Assembly (NCBI RefSeq): GCF_000007705.1
Contig: NC_005085.1
Coordinates: forward strand, 1,285,752 to 1,349,751
DNA from: Chromobacterium violaceum ATCC 12472
GTDB taxonomy: Bacteria > Pseudomonadota > Gammaproteobacteria > Burkholderiales > Chromobacteriaceae
Reading direction: 5' to 3'
DNA length: 64,000 nucleotides
Shown here: positions 46,756-59,124 of the stretch, in pieces
Position numbering within the stretch: position 1 is the stretch's first letter
Layout of the letters: each line of letters begins with the position of its first letter
The notes under the pieces: model-generated
What the model saw: only the letters and a program-made list of their open reading frames with translations
The model's database searches: none
What the model was told of the DNA's origin: nothing
Made by a program: the position numbers and the translations under genes

Positions 46756-48651
46756 TCAGCGGATGATGCCCACCGGGTAGAGGTAGCGGTTGCTGTCGGC
46801 GAACGGCGTGCGCTCGTAGAACCAGTTGAGCCGGGCGTTGCGGTCCTTGGCGAACTTGGGGTCGGCCTTGAGCTTGTCGGCGAAGGCTTTGCGAAGTTCG
46901 GGGCTTTCCGCCAGCATCCGCCGCGCCATCGGCTCCATCACGTAGGCTTCGGGCGCTTCGGCCGAGGTCAGGTTGGCGTTGAAGAAGCCCCAGCTCAGGA
47001 AGGAGTCCGGACTCGACGGCTCCAGCAGCACCATGGCCAGCGCGCCCAAAGGCTGATCGGGATCGATCACCGCCGAGCCGGCCGGATAAGTGACCTTGCG
47101 CGGCATCGCCACCGGCTTGCCGCTGATCAGCAGCCGGCCTTCGTAACCGGGAATCTTGTCGGCGGATTCGCGGTCGGGCTCGAACGGCGTGCCCAGCTTG
47201 ACCTCGTCCAGCCGGTAGGCGGTGACGTCCAGCGCGGTCGGCTTGTCCAGCGTGGTCATGGCGATACCGTGCACCTTCAGCCGCTCTATCACTTCCCGCC
47301 ATTGCGCCGGCACCACGTAGGCCTTGGGCCGCGCGACGACCAGATCGGGCTCGGACTGCGGCGTGATCGGGATCTGGTAGTGCTGCGGCTGGTTGCTCCA
47401 GCGCACGATCTTGTCGCCGGTGATCGGCGATTGCGTTTTCTCGAACTTGACGCCCTTGAAGTCCACCATCTGCGGCTGGCCGTCGGCTGCCTTCCAGGTC
47501 AGCGTCACGTTCTTGGGCCGCGCCGCGCGGTCTGCGGCGATGGCGGCGCGCAAGCTGTCCTTATTGGCGGCCACGCTTTCCAGGATGGCCTTGTACAGCG
47601 CGTAATTGCCCAGCACCTGCTGTCTGTACGGCTTGAGCGCGTGCAGCTCCACCAGGATGGCGGGAATGCCGCGCACGTCGGCGTACTGGTTGGAGAAGCG
47701 CGCCAGATCGCTGTAATAGGGGTAGTAGCCCTTGCCGATGTCCTCGTTGTCGTTCATCGAGATGCAGACATTGGGCTCATGGCCGTAGGCGCGCAGCTGG
47801 CGGTAGACATAGGGCGTCATCACCTGGTCCATCCAGCGGCTGGAGGCCGGCGACCAGCCCTGGCCGTTGTTGCAGTAGGTGACGTCGTACTGGTAATTGA
47901 CGCCGTCGGTGCTGTGGGTGTCGATGAAGAAGTCCGGCTGGTATTGGCCCAGCACCCGCGCCACGTTGCGGATTTCCGGGCTGTCCAGCTTGGCGAAGTC
48001 GCGGTTCAGGTTGAGGTTGCGGCTGTTGACGCGCCAGCCGGTCTCGTCGGGACCGTTCTGGTTGATGCGGCCGTATTTGCCGTAGCGCACGTCGCCGTCG
48101 ATGTTGACGGTGGGAACGAACAGGATGTTCACCTTGTCCAGCAAGGCGCGTTGCGCGCCGCCGACGGTGAGGTCGCGCAGCAGCATCAGGCCGGCGTCCT
48201 TGCCGTTGGCTTCGCCCGGGTGGATGCCGGCTTCGATGTAGATCGTCGGCTTGCCGGAAGCCTTGAGTCCGGCCGCGGACTTGTCGGCGCTGCTGGACGC
48301 CACCGCCATCATGAACGGCCGGCCCTCGCCGGTTTTCTCCTGCAGCTCGGTCAACTGGATCAAGTCAGGCTTCGCTGCCGCCAGCTTTTGCAGATAGGCC
48401 AGCGTTTCCGGGTAGGGCGGCGTGTGGGCGAAGCCCGAGGCTTCCAGCGGCGTGGCCCACGGATCGTCTTTGGCGGCGGCGAACTGCTGGCTTTTGCCGT
48501 GCCAGGGAATGTCGGGGGGCAGCACGCGCTGGCCGGCGGCCTTGAGGAACTGGCCGGGATCGACATAGTCCGGCGCGGCCGGTGCGGCGGCGGCCGGCAG
48601 GCTGGCCAGCGCGGCGGCGAGGAAAGTCAGCGAAGGGAGGAGGCGGCTCAT
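46756..48651 (-). CDS. M14-family zinc carboxypeptidase, secreted
   Basis: 631 aa. Signal peptide (MSRLLPSLTFLAAALASLPA). Zinc motif HPGE in IYIEAGIHPGEANGKDAGL near residue 155, NSRNLNLNRDFAKLD near 220, and the third ligand in DFFIDTHSTDGVNY near 250. The C-terminal half is a beta-rich extension. Substrate unknown; probably periplasmic or extracellular peptide trimming. Divergent from the S9 peptidase gene at 48927. Confidence 0.9.
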   Translation of the reverse strand: MSRLLPSLTFLAAALASLPAAAAPAAPDYVDPGQFLKAAGQRVLPPDIPWHGKSQQFAAAKDDPWATPLEASGFAHTPPYPETLAYLQKLAAAKPDLIQLTELQEKTGEGRPFMMAVASSSADKSAAGLKASGKPTIYIEAGIHPGEANGKDAGLMLLRDLTVGGAQRALLDKVNILFVPTVNIDGDVRYGKYGRINQNGPDETGWRVNSRNLNLNRDFAKLDSPEIRNVARVLGQYQPDFFIDTHSTDGVNYQYDVTYCNNGQGWSPASSRWMDQVMTPYVYRQLRAYGHEPNVCISMNDNEDIGKGYYPYYSDLARFSNQYADVRGIPAILVELHALKPYRQQVLGNYALYKAILESVAANKDSLRAAIAADRAARPKNVTLTWKAADGQPQMVDFKGVKFEKTQSPITGDKIVRWSNQPQHYQIPITPQSEPDLVVARPKAYVVPAQWREVIERLKVHGIAMTTLDKPTALDVTAYRLDEVKLGTPFEPDRESADKIPGYEGRLLISGKPVAMPRKVTYPAGSAVIDPDQPLGALAMVLLEPSSPDSFLSWGFFNANLTSAEAPEAYVMEPMARRMLAESPELRKAFADKLKADPKFAKDRNARLNWFYERTPFADSNRYLYPVGIIR

Positions 48652-48926
48652 GGAAGGCTCCGGGAGTTGGAATCGCGCCAGCTTACGCCTTGTGCCGCGG
48701 GTTTCGGATCGCCTGATCCATCCTGCTTGATGGCTGTCAAACAGGAGGTTTTTCCTGCTTTTTTGTGGTTGTTTTTGCTATGAAAATTTTAATCAGTAAA
48801 AATTCCATTCGCATGTTGATGATGGATTGCCCTGGCGGTAACATGATTTTTCCGCGCGCATGCCGCGCTTGGCGCCGGGCCGCAGCGATGGCCGGATTCC
48901 ACGTCCTCACCAAGAAAGAAACCGCG

Positions 48927-50792
48927 TTGAAAACGAAAACCCTGACTGTGCTGCTGGCGTCGTTGTTGTCCGGTTCCGCGCTGGCGGCGGACATCCCGCT
49001 GCGCGACTTTTTCCGCAATCCCGAGCAAAGCAACTTCACGGTGTCGCCGGACGGCAGGAGCGTGGCCTTCCTGTCGCCGTGGGAGTCGAGGCGCAACATC
49101 GTGGTGCGCCGCCCCGGCCAGCCCGACAAGCGCGTCACCGCCATCAAGGACCGCGACCTGTCCGGTTATTTCTGGAAGGGCAACGACCGGCTGGTCTACG
49201 TCAAGGACAATGCCGGCGACGAGAACTTCCACCTGTACAGCGTGGATCTGAAAAGCGGCAAGACCCGCGACCTGACGCCATTCCCCGGCGTGCGCGCCGA
49301 GATCGTCGACGGCCTGATCGACAACGACAGGCAGCTGTTGATCAGCCTGAACAAGCGCAAGCCGGAGATCTTCGACGTCTACCGCATCGACCTGCAAACC
49401 GGCCAACTGACGCTGGAAGCGGAAAACCCGGGCAAGGTGGCCAGCTGGATCACCGATCACAAGGGCAATATCCGCATCGCGATCGAGACCGACGGCGTCA
49501 ACAACACCGTGTTGTACCGCGACCAGCCCGGCGGCAAGTTCCGCAAGCTGATGACCACCAATTTCCGCGAGAATTTCACGCCGCTGTTCTTCACCTTCGA
49601 CAACCAGCGTTTCTACGCCGCCAGCAGCCTGGGGCGCGACAAGGCCGCCATCGTCGAATACGACCCCAAGACCGGCAAGGAGGCGAAGGAGATCTACGCG
49701 CGCCAGGATGTCGATGTCTCCAGCCTGGACTATTCGCACAAGCGCAAGGTGATCACTTGCGCCGGCTTCGAAACCGACAAGCCGGGGCGCGAGTGCTTCG
49801 ATCCGCAAGCGCGCGAACTGTACGCCAGGCTGCAGGCGCATTTCCCGGGCTACCAGGTGGACATCACCTCCGGCAGCCGCAACGAGGACCGCTTCGTGGT
49901 GGCGGCCTGGAGCGACAAGACCCAGGGCAAGCGCTATCTGTATGACAAGAAGCGCGACAAGCTGACGCTGCTGGCCGAGATCACGCCCTGGCTGCCGGAA
50001 GACAAGATGGCCAGCATGAAGCCGATCCAGTACCGCAGCCGCGACGGCCTGACCATCAACGGCTACCTGACGCTGCCGCGCGGCAAGGAGGACGCCAAGG
50101 ATCTGCCGGTGATCGTCAACCCGCACGGCGGACCGTGGTATCGCGACAGCTGGCGCTTCAATCCGGAAGTGCAGTTCTTCGCCAGCCGCGGCTGGGCGGT
50201 GCTGCAGATGAATTTCCGCGGCTCCACCGGCTATGGCCGCCAGTTCTGGGAAGCCTCGTTCAAGGAGTGGGGCGGCAAGATGCAGGACGACGTCACCGAC
50301 GGCGTGGACTGGCTGGTCAAGCAGGGCGTGGCCGATCCCAAGAAAGTGTGCATCTACGGCGGCAGCTACGGCGGCTACGCGACGCTGTCCGGCATCACCA
50401 AGACCCCGGAGCTGTACCGCTGCGCGGTGGATTACGTCGGGGTGTCCAATCTGTTCACCTTCATGAAGACCATTCCGCCGTACTGGAAGCCGTTCCTGGA
50501 TTCGATGTACGAGATGGTGGGTCATCCTGAAAAGGACAAGGAACTGCTGCGCGAGCGCTCGCCGGTGTTCCATGTCGACCGCATCCAGTCGCCGCTGTTG
50601 GTGCTGCAGGGCGCCAAGGATCCGCGCGTCAACATCAACGAGTCCAACCAGATCGTCGAGGCGCTGAAGAAGCGCGGCGTGGATGTCGAGTACATCGTCA
50701 AGGATAACGAGGGCCACGGCTTCCACAACGAGGAAAACCGCTTCGCCGCCTACGGCGCGATGGAGCGGTTCTTCAAGAAATACCTGGACTGA
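48927..50792 (+). CDS. S9-family prolyl oligopeptidase-like peptidase, exported
   Basis: About 621 aa from TTG 48927, which gives a classical signal peptide (KTKTLTVLLASLLSGSALAA); ATG 48888 is the alternative. Beta-propeller N-terminus, then the alpha/beta hydrolase with nucleophile serine in IYGGSYGGYATLSG near residue 480, Asp in LQGAKDPRVNINE and His in NEGHGFHNEENR. Cleaves short peptides. Next to another peptidase gene, but transcribed away from it. Confidence 0.92.
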   Translation: MKTKTLTVLLASLLSGSALAADIPLRDFFRNPEQSNFTVSPDGRSVAFLSPWESRRNIVVRRPGQPDKRVTAIKDRDLSGYFWKGNDRLVYVKDNAGDENFHLYSVDLKSGKTRDLTPFPGVRAEIVDGLIDNDRQLLISLNKRKPEIFDVYRIDLQTGQLTLEAENPGKVASWITDHKGNIRIAIETDGVNNTVLYRDQPGGKFRKLMTTNFRENFTPLFFTFDNQRFYAASSLGRDKAAIVEYDPKTGKEAKEIYARQDVDVSSLDYSHKRKVITCAGFETDKPGRECFDPQARELYARLQAHFPGYQVDITSGSRNEDRFVVAAWSDKTQGKRYLYDKKRDKLTLLAEITPWLPEDKMASMKPIQYRSRDGLTINGYLTLPRGKEDAKDLPVIVNPHGGPWYRDSWRFNPEVQFFASRGWAVLQMNFRGSTGYGRQFWEASFKEWGGKMQDDVTDGVDWLVKQGVADPKKVCIYGGSYGGYATLSGITKTPELYRCAVDYVGVSNLFTFMKTIPPYWKPFLDSMYEMVGHPEKDKELLRERSPVFHVDRIQSPLLVLQGAKDPRVNINESNQIVEALKKRGVDVEYIVKDNEGHGFHNEENRFAAYGAMERFFKKYLD

Positions 50793-50842
50793 TCGTCCGC
50801 TGCGTCAGCCATCTCAGCCCGCCGCCCGGCGGGCTGTTTCGT

Positions 50843-52033
50843 TTACCGCGTCAGCCAACCCGCCGCCGCGCACAGGCCCACCACCAGCCAGGGCGGCAGC
50901 CTCCATGCGGCCAGCGCCAGCAGGGCAAGCAGCGCGGCGGCGAAATCGGCCGGCGCGCGCACCGTTTCAGTCCAGACTGGGTGGTAGAACGCGGCCAGCA
51001 GCAGGCCGACCACCGCGGCGTTGACCCCGGCCAGCGCCGATTGGGCGCCGGGCGCGGCGCGCAAGCGGCGCCAGAACGGCAGCGCGCCGGCCAGCAGCAG
51101 GAAGCCGGGCAGGAAGATGGCGGCCAGCGCCAGCGCGCCGTCCAGCCAGCCGCCGCCGGCGGCGCCGAGAAAGGCCGCGAAGGCGAACAGCGGTCCGGGC
51201 AGCGCCTGCGCCGCGCCGTAGCCGGCCAGAAAAGCATCCTTCTCCACCCAGCCGCTGGCCACGGCGGCGTTCTCCAGCAGCGGCAGCACCACGTGGCCGC
51301 CGCCGAACACCAGCGCGCCGCTGCGGTAGAAGGCGTCGAACATCGCCAGGCCGCGGCCGGGAACGATGGCGGCGAGCAGCGGCAGGCCGGCCAGCAGCGC
51401 GAAGAACAGCGCCAGCCACAGCGCGCCGCGGCGGCGGGACGGCGGGAGCGCGGAGTCGGCGGCGATGGGAGGCGCGGCTGCGGCGGGCAAACAGCAACGG
51501 CCGGCGACGCCCGCCAGCGCGATCACCGCCAGCGGCAGCCAGGGCGCATGGATCAGCAGGGCCAGGCAGCAGGCCGCCGCCATCAGCGTCAGCCGCGGGC
51601 GGTCCGGGCATAGCTGGCGCGCCATGCTCCACACCGCCTGCGCCACCACGGCGACCGCCGCCAGCTTCAGTCCGTGCAGCAGACCGGGCGGAATCGCCTG
51701 CGCCTGGCCGGAGAGGCCTGCCGCCAGCGCCAGCATGATCAGCGCAGACGGCAGCGTGAAGCCCAGCCAGGCCGCCAGCGCGCCGGGCAGCCCGCCACGG
51801 GCCAGGCCCAAACCCATGCCCACCTGGCTGCTGGCCGGGCCCGGCAGGAATTGGCACAGCGCCACCAGGTCGGCGTAATCGCGCTCCGGCAGCCAGCGTC
51901 GGCGCTCGACGAATTCGGCGCGGAAGTAGCCGAGGTGGGCGACCGGGCCGCCGAACGAGGTCAGGCCGAGCTTCAGGAAAACCAGCAGAATGCGCCAGAA
52001 GCCGCGGTCGCGTACGGTGTCGTGTGGAATCAT
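50843..52033 (-). CDS. chrA: Chromate transporter ChrA, long-chain type
   Basis: About 396 aa from ATG 52033 (MIPHDTVRDRGFWRILLVFL). Two homologous CHR domains: LGLTSFGGPVAHLGYFRAEF ... LCQFLPGPASSQVGMGLGLA, and YRSGALVFGGGHVVLPLLEN ... AGYGAAQALPGPLFAFAAFL. Exports chromate in characterised members. Divergent from the GH1 gene. Confidence 0.92.
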   Translation of the reverse strand: MIPHDTVRDRGFWRILLVFLKLGLTSFGGPVAHLGYFRAEFVERRRWLPERDYADLVALCQFLPGPASSQVGMGLGLARGGLPGALAAWLGFTLPSALIMLALAAGLSGQAQAIPPGLLHGLKLAAVAVVAQAVWSMARQLCPDRPRLTLMAAACCLALLIHAPWLPLAVIALAGVAGRCCLPAAAAPPIAADSALPPSRRRGALWLALFFALLAGLPLLAAIVPGRGLAMFDAFYRSGALVFGGGHVVLPLLENAAVASGWVEKDAFLAGYGAAQALPGPLFAFAAFLGAAGGGWLDGALALAAIFLPGFLLLAGALPFWRRLRAAPGAQSALAGVNAAVVGLLLAAFYHPVWTETVRAPADFAAALLALLALAAWRLPPWLVVGLCAAAGWLTR

Positions 52034-52200
52034 GGCGCGCATGGCGGGTGGTGGAGCGCCACACGATAACGGAAAACCCAGGCGGCTTGAAGCGGCCGGC
52101 GCGTTTGCGCCGGGATTTGACCGGCGGGCTTTCCCGCCGGCGGCGCGATGCCGCATCATCGCCGAACTTGCCGGCCGCCGCGCCGACCAACAGGGCATAG

Positions 52201-53658
<1,458 letters not shown>

Positions 53659-54342
53659 TCAGGCTGTCCGCCGCCAGCGGCGTTCCGCCAGATGGCCGGC
53701 CAGCTGCAGCAGGCCGCACAGCAGCAGGTAGCCGATGGCGATGGCGCTGAAGATTTCCAGCGGATACACCTGCTCGCGGTTGTTGACCTGGGTGGCGACG
53801 AAGGTGAACTCGGCGACGCCGACGATGTAGGCCAGCGAGCTGTCCTTCAGCAGCGACACCCACTGGTTGATGAAGGAGGGCAGCATGATGCGCAGCGCCT
53901 GCGGCAGAATCAGCCAGCGCAGCGTCTGCCAGCGCGAGAAGCCTAGCGCCAGCCCGGCGTGCCACTGGCCGCGGCCGACGGCCGTCAGGCCGGCCAGCAC
54001 CGCCTGGCCCAGATAGGCGGAGTGGATCAGCGCCAGCGCCAGGATCACCGTCAGCAGGCCGGGGATGTCGACGCCGAACAGCAGCGGCAGCAGGAAATAG
54101 CACCAGAAGATCAGCATCAGCACCGGGATCGCGCGCAGCACCGCGGTGATGGCCGTCAGCATGCGCCTGAGCGCCGCGCCGCCCATCAGCTGGGCGATGC
54201 CCAGCGCCAGCCCCAGAAGGCTAGCCAGCAGCGCCGCGGCCAGGCTCAGCAGCAGCGTCAGCAGCAGGCCGCCGGGCTCGCCGCCGGCCAGATTGCCCCA
54301 CAGCAGGTAGTCGAGGTTGTCCTGTATCACCGCAGGCATCAT
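53659..54342 (-). CDS. Amino-acid ABC transporter permease (GltK-like)
   Basis: 227 aa, multiple membrane segments; EAA-like loop QTLRWLILPQALRIMLPSFI near residue 140. It overlaps the other permease gene by ATGA. Part of an SBP-permease-permease set without ATPase. Confidence 0.9.
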   Translation of the reverse strand: MMPAVIQDNLDYLLWGNLAGGEPGGLLLTLLLSLAAALLASLLGLALGIAQLMGGAALRRMLTAITAVLRAIPVLMLIFWCYFLLPLLFGVDIPGLLTVILALALIHSAYLGQAVLAGLTAVGRGQWHAGLALGFSRWQTLRWLILPQALRIMLPSFINQWVSLLKDSSLAYIVGVAEFTFVATQVNNREQVYPLEIFSAIAIGYLLLCGLLQLAGHLAERRWRRTA

Positions 54343-55079
54343 CGCATCGTCCTCCAGGCCGGCTCCGGCCGCTGGGCCAGCAATTGGGTGATCAGCACCA
54401 GCGCCAGGTAGAGCGCGGTGGCGGCGGCGAAGGACTGGAAGGCCAGCAGCGTTTCGGTCTCCACCTGGCGCGACGCGTAAGAGAGCTCCGCCAGGCCGAT
54501 GGCCATGGTCAGCGAGGTGTTCTTGACGATGGCGGTGTACTGGCCGACCAGCGGCCGCTTAACCAGCTGCCAGGCCTGCGGCAGCACCACCAGGCGCAAG
54601 ACCTGCCAGCCGCTCATGCCCAGCGCGCGCGCCGCCAGCCGCTGGCCTTTGGGCACCGCGTTCAGCCCGGCCTGCAGCTCGCCGCTGATGAAGGCGGCGC
54701 TGTACAGCGTCAGCGCGGTGAAGGCGGCCAGGAATTCGAACGACGGCCAGGGCAGGGCCAGATCGAAGGGCAGCATCAGCGCGCGTGGGGTGTTCAGCCA
54801 GATTTTCGCCTCGTCCGGCAGCAGGCCGGACACGCCGAAATACCACAGCAAGAGCTGCACCATCAGCGGCGTGTTGCGGTGCAGGCCGACGAATAGCCGC
54901 GTCGCCAGCCGCAGCGGCCGCGGGCCGCCGTCCAGCAGCGCGGTCAGGGCGATGCCGAGCAGGCTGGCGGCGGCGATGACCAGCAGCGACAGCCAGCCGG
55001 TCAGCAGCGCGCCCTTGCCCAGCCAGATGAGATAGTGCGGCTCCAGCCAGTTGTGGCCGAGCCAGGCGGGTGGGGTCAT
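54339..55079 (-). CDS. Amino-acid ABC transporter permease (GltJ-like)
   Basis: 246 aa from ATG 55079 (MTPPAWLGHNWLEPHYLIWL); ATG 55100 is possible. Conserved loop QVLRLVVLPQAWQLVKRPLV near residue 165. Forms a heterodimer with the next permease in the polar amino acid uptake family. Confidence 0.9.
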   Translation of the reverse strand: MTPPAWLGHNWLEPHYLIWLGKGALLTGWLSLLVIAAASLLGIALTALLDGGPRPLRLATRLFVGLHRNTPLMVQLLLWYFGVSGLLPDEAKIWLNTPRALMLPFDLALPWPSFEFLAAFTALTLYSAAFISGELQAGLNAVPKGQRLAARALGMSGWQVLRLVVLPQAWQLVKRPLVGQYTAIVKNTSLTMAIGLAELSYASRQVETETLLAFQSFAAATALYLALVLITQLLAQRPEPAWRTMR

Positions 55080-55155
55080 GCGGTTTTCTTTCTGCGACAT
55101 GAAACGGCAAAACCGCCGGGGGAGCCGGCGGTTGCGGACGGGGACCAGCCTGGGA

Positions 55156-55959
55156 TCAGGCCGCGTCGCCGATCTTGAAGTCGCGCGGCAGCGGCGCCTT
55201 GGTCTTGGGGCCGAACCAGCGGTCGTAGATCCTGGCCGCGTCGCCGCTCTTTTCCAGCTCGCGCAGCGTCTCGTTGACCACCTTGGTCAGCCGGGCTTCG
55301 CCCTTCGGCAGGCCGATGGCCTGGAATTCTCGGGTCAGCGTGAACGGCGCCAGCTCGTACTTGGCCTTGTCCGGCGCATTGGCCAGCAGCGCGGCCAGCT
55401 TGGAGCCGTCCTGGGTGATGGCCTGGACGTTGCCGTTGCGCAGCGCGGTGAAGGCCAGCGGGGTGTCGTCATAGGCGACGACGGTGGTCTTCGGGTACTT
55501 CTCGCGCAGATACACTTCCTGGGTGGTGCCCTTGTCGACGCCCACGCGCAGGCCGGCCAGCTGTTCCGGCTTCTGCAGCGCGCCCTTGCGGACGATGAAC
55601 TGCTGGCCGGAGGCGAAGTAGGGCAGGCTGAAGTCCACCTGCTTCTTGCGCTCGTCGGTGACGGTGAAGTTGGCGGCGACGATGTCGGCCTTGCCGGACA
55701 CCAAGAGCGGCACGCGGTTGGCCGGGTTGGTCGGGATCAATTGCAGCTTCACGCCCAGCTTCTTGGCGATGTGCTGGGCCACGTCGACGTCCAGGCCGGA
55801 AATCTGGCGGGTCTTGGCGTCCAGGAAGCCGAACGGCGGATTGCTGTCGAAGGCGGCGACGCGCAGCACGCCGGCTTTCTTGATGTCGTCCAGGCGGTCG
55901 GCCAAGGCGGCGGTGGAAGTCAGGGCAACGGCGAGTGCGAGGGCAATGGTCTTTTTCAT
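55156..55959 (-). CDS. Amino-acid ABC transporter substrate-binding protein
   Basis: 267 aa from ATG 55959. Signal peptide MKKTIALALAVALTSTAALA; family 3 solute-binding features: GVLRVAAFDSNPPFGFLD, SGLDVDVAQHIAKKLGVKLQ, ANFTVTDERKKQVDFSLPYF. The ligand is probably a polar amino acid (aspartate/glutamate type), not determinable here. First gene of the transporter set. Confidence 0.92.
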   Translation of the reverse strand: MKKTIALALAVALTSTAALADRLDDIKKAGVLRVAAFDSNPPFGFLDAKTRQISGLDVDVAQHIAKKLGVKLQLIPTNPANRVPLLVSGKADIVAANFTVTDERKKQVDFSLPYFASGQQFIVRKGALQKPEQLAGLRVGVDKGTTQEVYLREKYPKTTVVAYDDTPLAFTALRNGNVQAITQDGSKLAALLANAPDKAKYELAPFTLTREFQAIGLPKGEARLTKVVNETLRELEKSGDAARIYDRWFGPKTKAPLPRDFKIGDAA

Positions 55960-56101
55960 GGCGAGCCTTGTAGAGTTGTTTGCCGATGTGAAGCTGATTG
56001 CCGCCATCTTACCCGAATCAATTAATATCCAGAAATTATAAAAAATTAGTTATATATTCCGGAATTTGTTTTAAAGCTGGTGTGTTGCATTTTTCGGGCG
56101 C

Positions 56102-56128
56102 AAAAAAGGCCGGGATGCCCCGGCCTTT
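56102..56128 (-). terminator. Terminator of lgt
   Basis: Minus strand AAAGGCCGGGGCATCCCGGCCTTT followed by TTT; GC-rich stem of about 10 bp. Confidence 0.85.
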
Positions 56129-56142
56129 CGCGTTCAAACCGC

Positions 56143-56994
56143 TCAGCCCTGTTTGCGCCGGCCGAAGAAGACCAGCAGCGCGACGCCGATCACGATCATC
56201 GGCAGGCTCAGCCACTGCCCCATGCTGATCACGTCGGACTTGCCGAAGATGCCGGCGTCCGGATTGCGGAAGTACTCGCTGACGAAGCGGGCCAGGCCGT
56301 AGCCGATCAGGAACAGCGCCGACACCTTGCCGGTGGCGCGCGGCTTGGCGCTGTAGATCCACAGCGCGCCGAACAGCACGATGCCTTCCAGCGCGAACTC
56401 GTACAGCTGCGACGGATGGCGCAGCAGGCCGCCGTACTGCATCAGCATATTCATCAGGTCGGCCGATTGCTGGGCCTCGGCGATGTCCTCCATCCGCGCC
56501 TGCGGGAACAGCATCGCCCACGGCAGCTCCGGGCTGGCCACGCGGCCCCACAGTTCGCCGTTGATGAAGTTGCCGACGCGGCCGGCCGCCAGGCCCAGCG
56601 GCACCAGCGGCGCGACGAAGTCGGTCAGCTGCCAGAAGCCGCGGCCCACCTTGCGGCCGTAGATCGCCACCGCGATCAGCACGCCGAGGAAGCCGCCGTG
56701 GAAGGACATGCCGCCTTTCCACACCATGAAGATTTCCAGCGGATGGCTGAAATAGTAGCCGGGCTGGTAGAACAGCACCTCGCCCAGGCGGCCGCCGACC
56801 ACCACGCCGACCGCGCCGTACATCAGCATGTCGTCCAGCTGCGGCACGGTGAGCACGTCGTTGCCGTTTTTCAGGCGGTACTTGCCCATGGTGAGGAACA
56901 GGGCGAAGCCCAGCAGGTACATCAGGCCGTACCAGTGAACGGCCAGCGGGCCCAGGTGGATGGCCACCGGATCGAACTGAGGATGAATCAGCAT
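56143..56994 (-). CDS. lgt: Prolipoprotein diacylglyceryl transferase
   Basis: 283 aa, seven membrane segments. Signature [15 protein letters not shown] near residue 145, [10 protein letters not shown] near 98 and [13 protein letters not shown] near 195. Transfers diacylglycerol to the lipobox cysteine, the first step in maturing lipoproteins such as the T6SS immunity candidate in this window. Divergent from ilvD. Confidence 0.96.
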   Translation of the reverse strand: MLIHPQFDPVAIHLGPLAVHWYGLMYLLGFALFLTMGKYRLKNGNDVLTVPQLDDMLMYGAVGVVVGGRLGEVLFYQPGYYFSHPLEIFMVWKGGMSFHGGFLGVLIAVAIYGRKVGRGFWQLTDFVAPLVPLGLAAGRVGNFINGELWGRVASPELPWAMLFPQARMEDIAEAQQSADLMNMLMQYGGLLRHPSQLYEFALEGIVLFGALWIYSAKPRATGKVSALFLIGYGLARFVSEYFRNPDAGIFGKSDVISMGQWLSLPMIVIGVALLVFFGRRKQG

Positions 56995-57191
56995 TTGTCA
57001 GTGATGTGCGTTTGCGGTAAAAGAAATGTGACGAGATTATACGGAAAGCGTTCCCCGCCGTCGCGCCGCCCACCCGCGGCGACACGGCATCCTGGTTGGT
57101 CCACCCGGCACCCGCGGATCAGCCGCCGCCAGCTTACCCTGCCGGCGTGACGGAACGGCGACCGGTTTTGTTTACAGATCAAGGAAGCATC

Positions 57192-59048
57192 ATGCCTCAA
57201 TACCGCTCCCGCACTTCCACCGCCGGCCGCAACATGGCGGGTGCCCGCGCGCTATGGCGCGCCACCGGGATGACCGACGCCGACTTCGGCAAGCCCATCA
57301 TCGCCATCGCCAACTCCTTCACCCAGTTCGTGCCCGGCCACGTGCACCTGCAGAACATGGGCCAGCTGGTGGCGCGCGAGATCGAAAAAGCCGGCGGCGT
57401 CGCCAAGGAATTCAACACCATCGCCATCGACGACGGCATCGCGATGGGCCACGGCGGCATGCTGTACAGCCTGCCTTCCCGCGACCTGATCGCCGACAGC
57501 GTCGAGTACATGGTCAACGCCCACTGCGCCGACGCGCTGGTGTGCATCTCCAACTGCGACAAGATCACCCCCGGCATGCTGATGGCGGCGATGCGGCTCA
57601 ACATTCCGGTGGTGTTCGTCTCCGGCGGGCCGATGGAGGCCGGCAAGGTGCAGTGGGGCAACGAAGTGCGCAAGCTGGACCTGGTGGACGCGATGGTGGA
57701 GGCCGCCAACAGCGCGGTGTCCGACGCCGACGTCGACCGCGTCGAGCGCTCAGCCTGTCCGACCTGCGGCTCCTGCTCCGGCATGTTCACCGCGAACTCG
57801 ATGAATTGCCTGACCGAGGCGCTGGGCCTCAGCCTGCCCGGCAACGGCAGCCTGGTGGCCACCCACGCGGACCGGAAAGAATTGTTCCTCAAGGCCGGCC
57901 GCCTGATCGTCGAATTGGCCAAGCGCCATTACGAGGGCGAGGACTATTCCATCCTGCCGCGCGGCATCGCCACCAAACAGGCCTTCGAGAACGCGATGAG
58001 CCTGGACGTGGCGATGGGCGGCTCCACCAATACCGTGCTGCACCTGTTGGCCGCCGCCAGCGAGGCCGGCGTGGACTTCAAGATGGCCGACATCGACCGC
58101 ATCAGCCGCGGCGTGCCCTGCCTGTCCAAGGTGGCGCCGGCGACGCAAAAATACCATATGGAGGACGTGCACCGCGCCGGCGGCGTGATCGGCATCCTGG
58201 CCGAGCTGGACCGCGCCGGCCTGATCCACCGCGACGTCGCCACCGTGCACAGCCCCAGCCTGGGGGCAGCCATCGAGCAGTGGGACGTGATGCGCCACGG
58301 CGAAGGCAGCGAGCCGCACCGCCTGTTCCGCGCGGCGCCGGGCGGCGTGGCCACCACCATCGCCTTCAGCCAGAGCATGCGCTACCCGACGCTGGACGAC
58401 GACCGCGCCGACGGCTGCATCCGCGACCAGGCGCACGCCTATTCGCAGGACGGCGGCCTGGCGGTGCTGTATGGCAATATCGCCGAGCGCGGCTGCATCG
58501 TGAAGACAGCCGGCGTTGACGAATCGATACTGAAATTCACCGGCCGCGCCCGCATCTTCGAAAGCCAGGACGCGGCGGTGGAAGGCATCCTCGCCGACCA
58601 GATCGTCGCCGGCGACATCGTCATCATCCGCTACGAGGGACCGAAGGGCGGACCAGGCATGCAGGAGATGCTGTACCCGACTTCGTATCTGAAGTCCAAG
58701 GGGCTGGGCAAGGCCTGCGCCTTGCTGACCGACGGCCGCTTCTCCGGCGGCACCTCCGGCCTGTCCATCGGCCACGCCTCGCCGGAGGCGGCCGAGGGCG
58801 GCGCGATCGGTCTGGCGCAAGAGGGCGACACGGTGGAGATCGACATCCCTAACCGCCGCATCCATCTGGCCGTTTCCGATGAGGAGTTGGCCAAGCGCCG
58901 CGCGGCGATGGAGGCGAAAGGCCGCGACGCCTGGAAACCGCTGGGCCGCGAACGGGTGGTCAGCCCGGCGCTGCGCGCCTACGCGGCGATGACCACCAGC
59001 GCCGACACCGGCGCGGTGCGCGATGTGTCGCAAGTGGAACGCAAATAA
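57192..59048 (+). CDS. ilvD: Dihydroxy-acid dehydratase
   Basis: 618 aa from ATG 57192 ([20 protein letters not shown]) with AAGGAAG upstream. Iron-sulfur cysteines in [18 protein letters not shown] and [19 protein letters not shown]-terminal [20 protein letters not shown]. Dehydrates dihydroxy acids in isoleucine/valine synthesis. Monocistronic. Confidence 0.97.
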
Positions 59049-59094
59049 TCCGAGGTAGGGTGCCGTCACCCCGTAGGGGCGACGCACCGAATAG

Positions 59095-59124
59095 GAAGGG
59101 GAGGCCGAGCGCCTCCCCTTCTTC
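59095..59124 (+). terminator. Terminator after ilvD
   Basis: GAAGGGGAGG/CCTCCCCTTC stem, 7-nt loop, TTC tail. A second, larger imperfect hairpin precedes it (59059-59088). Confidence 0.75.
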
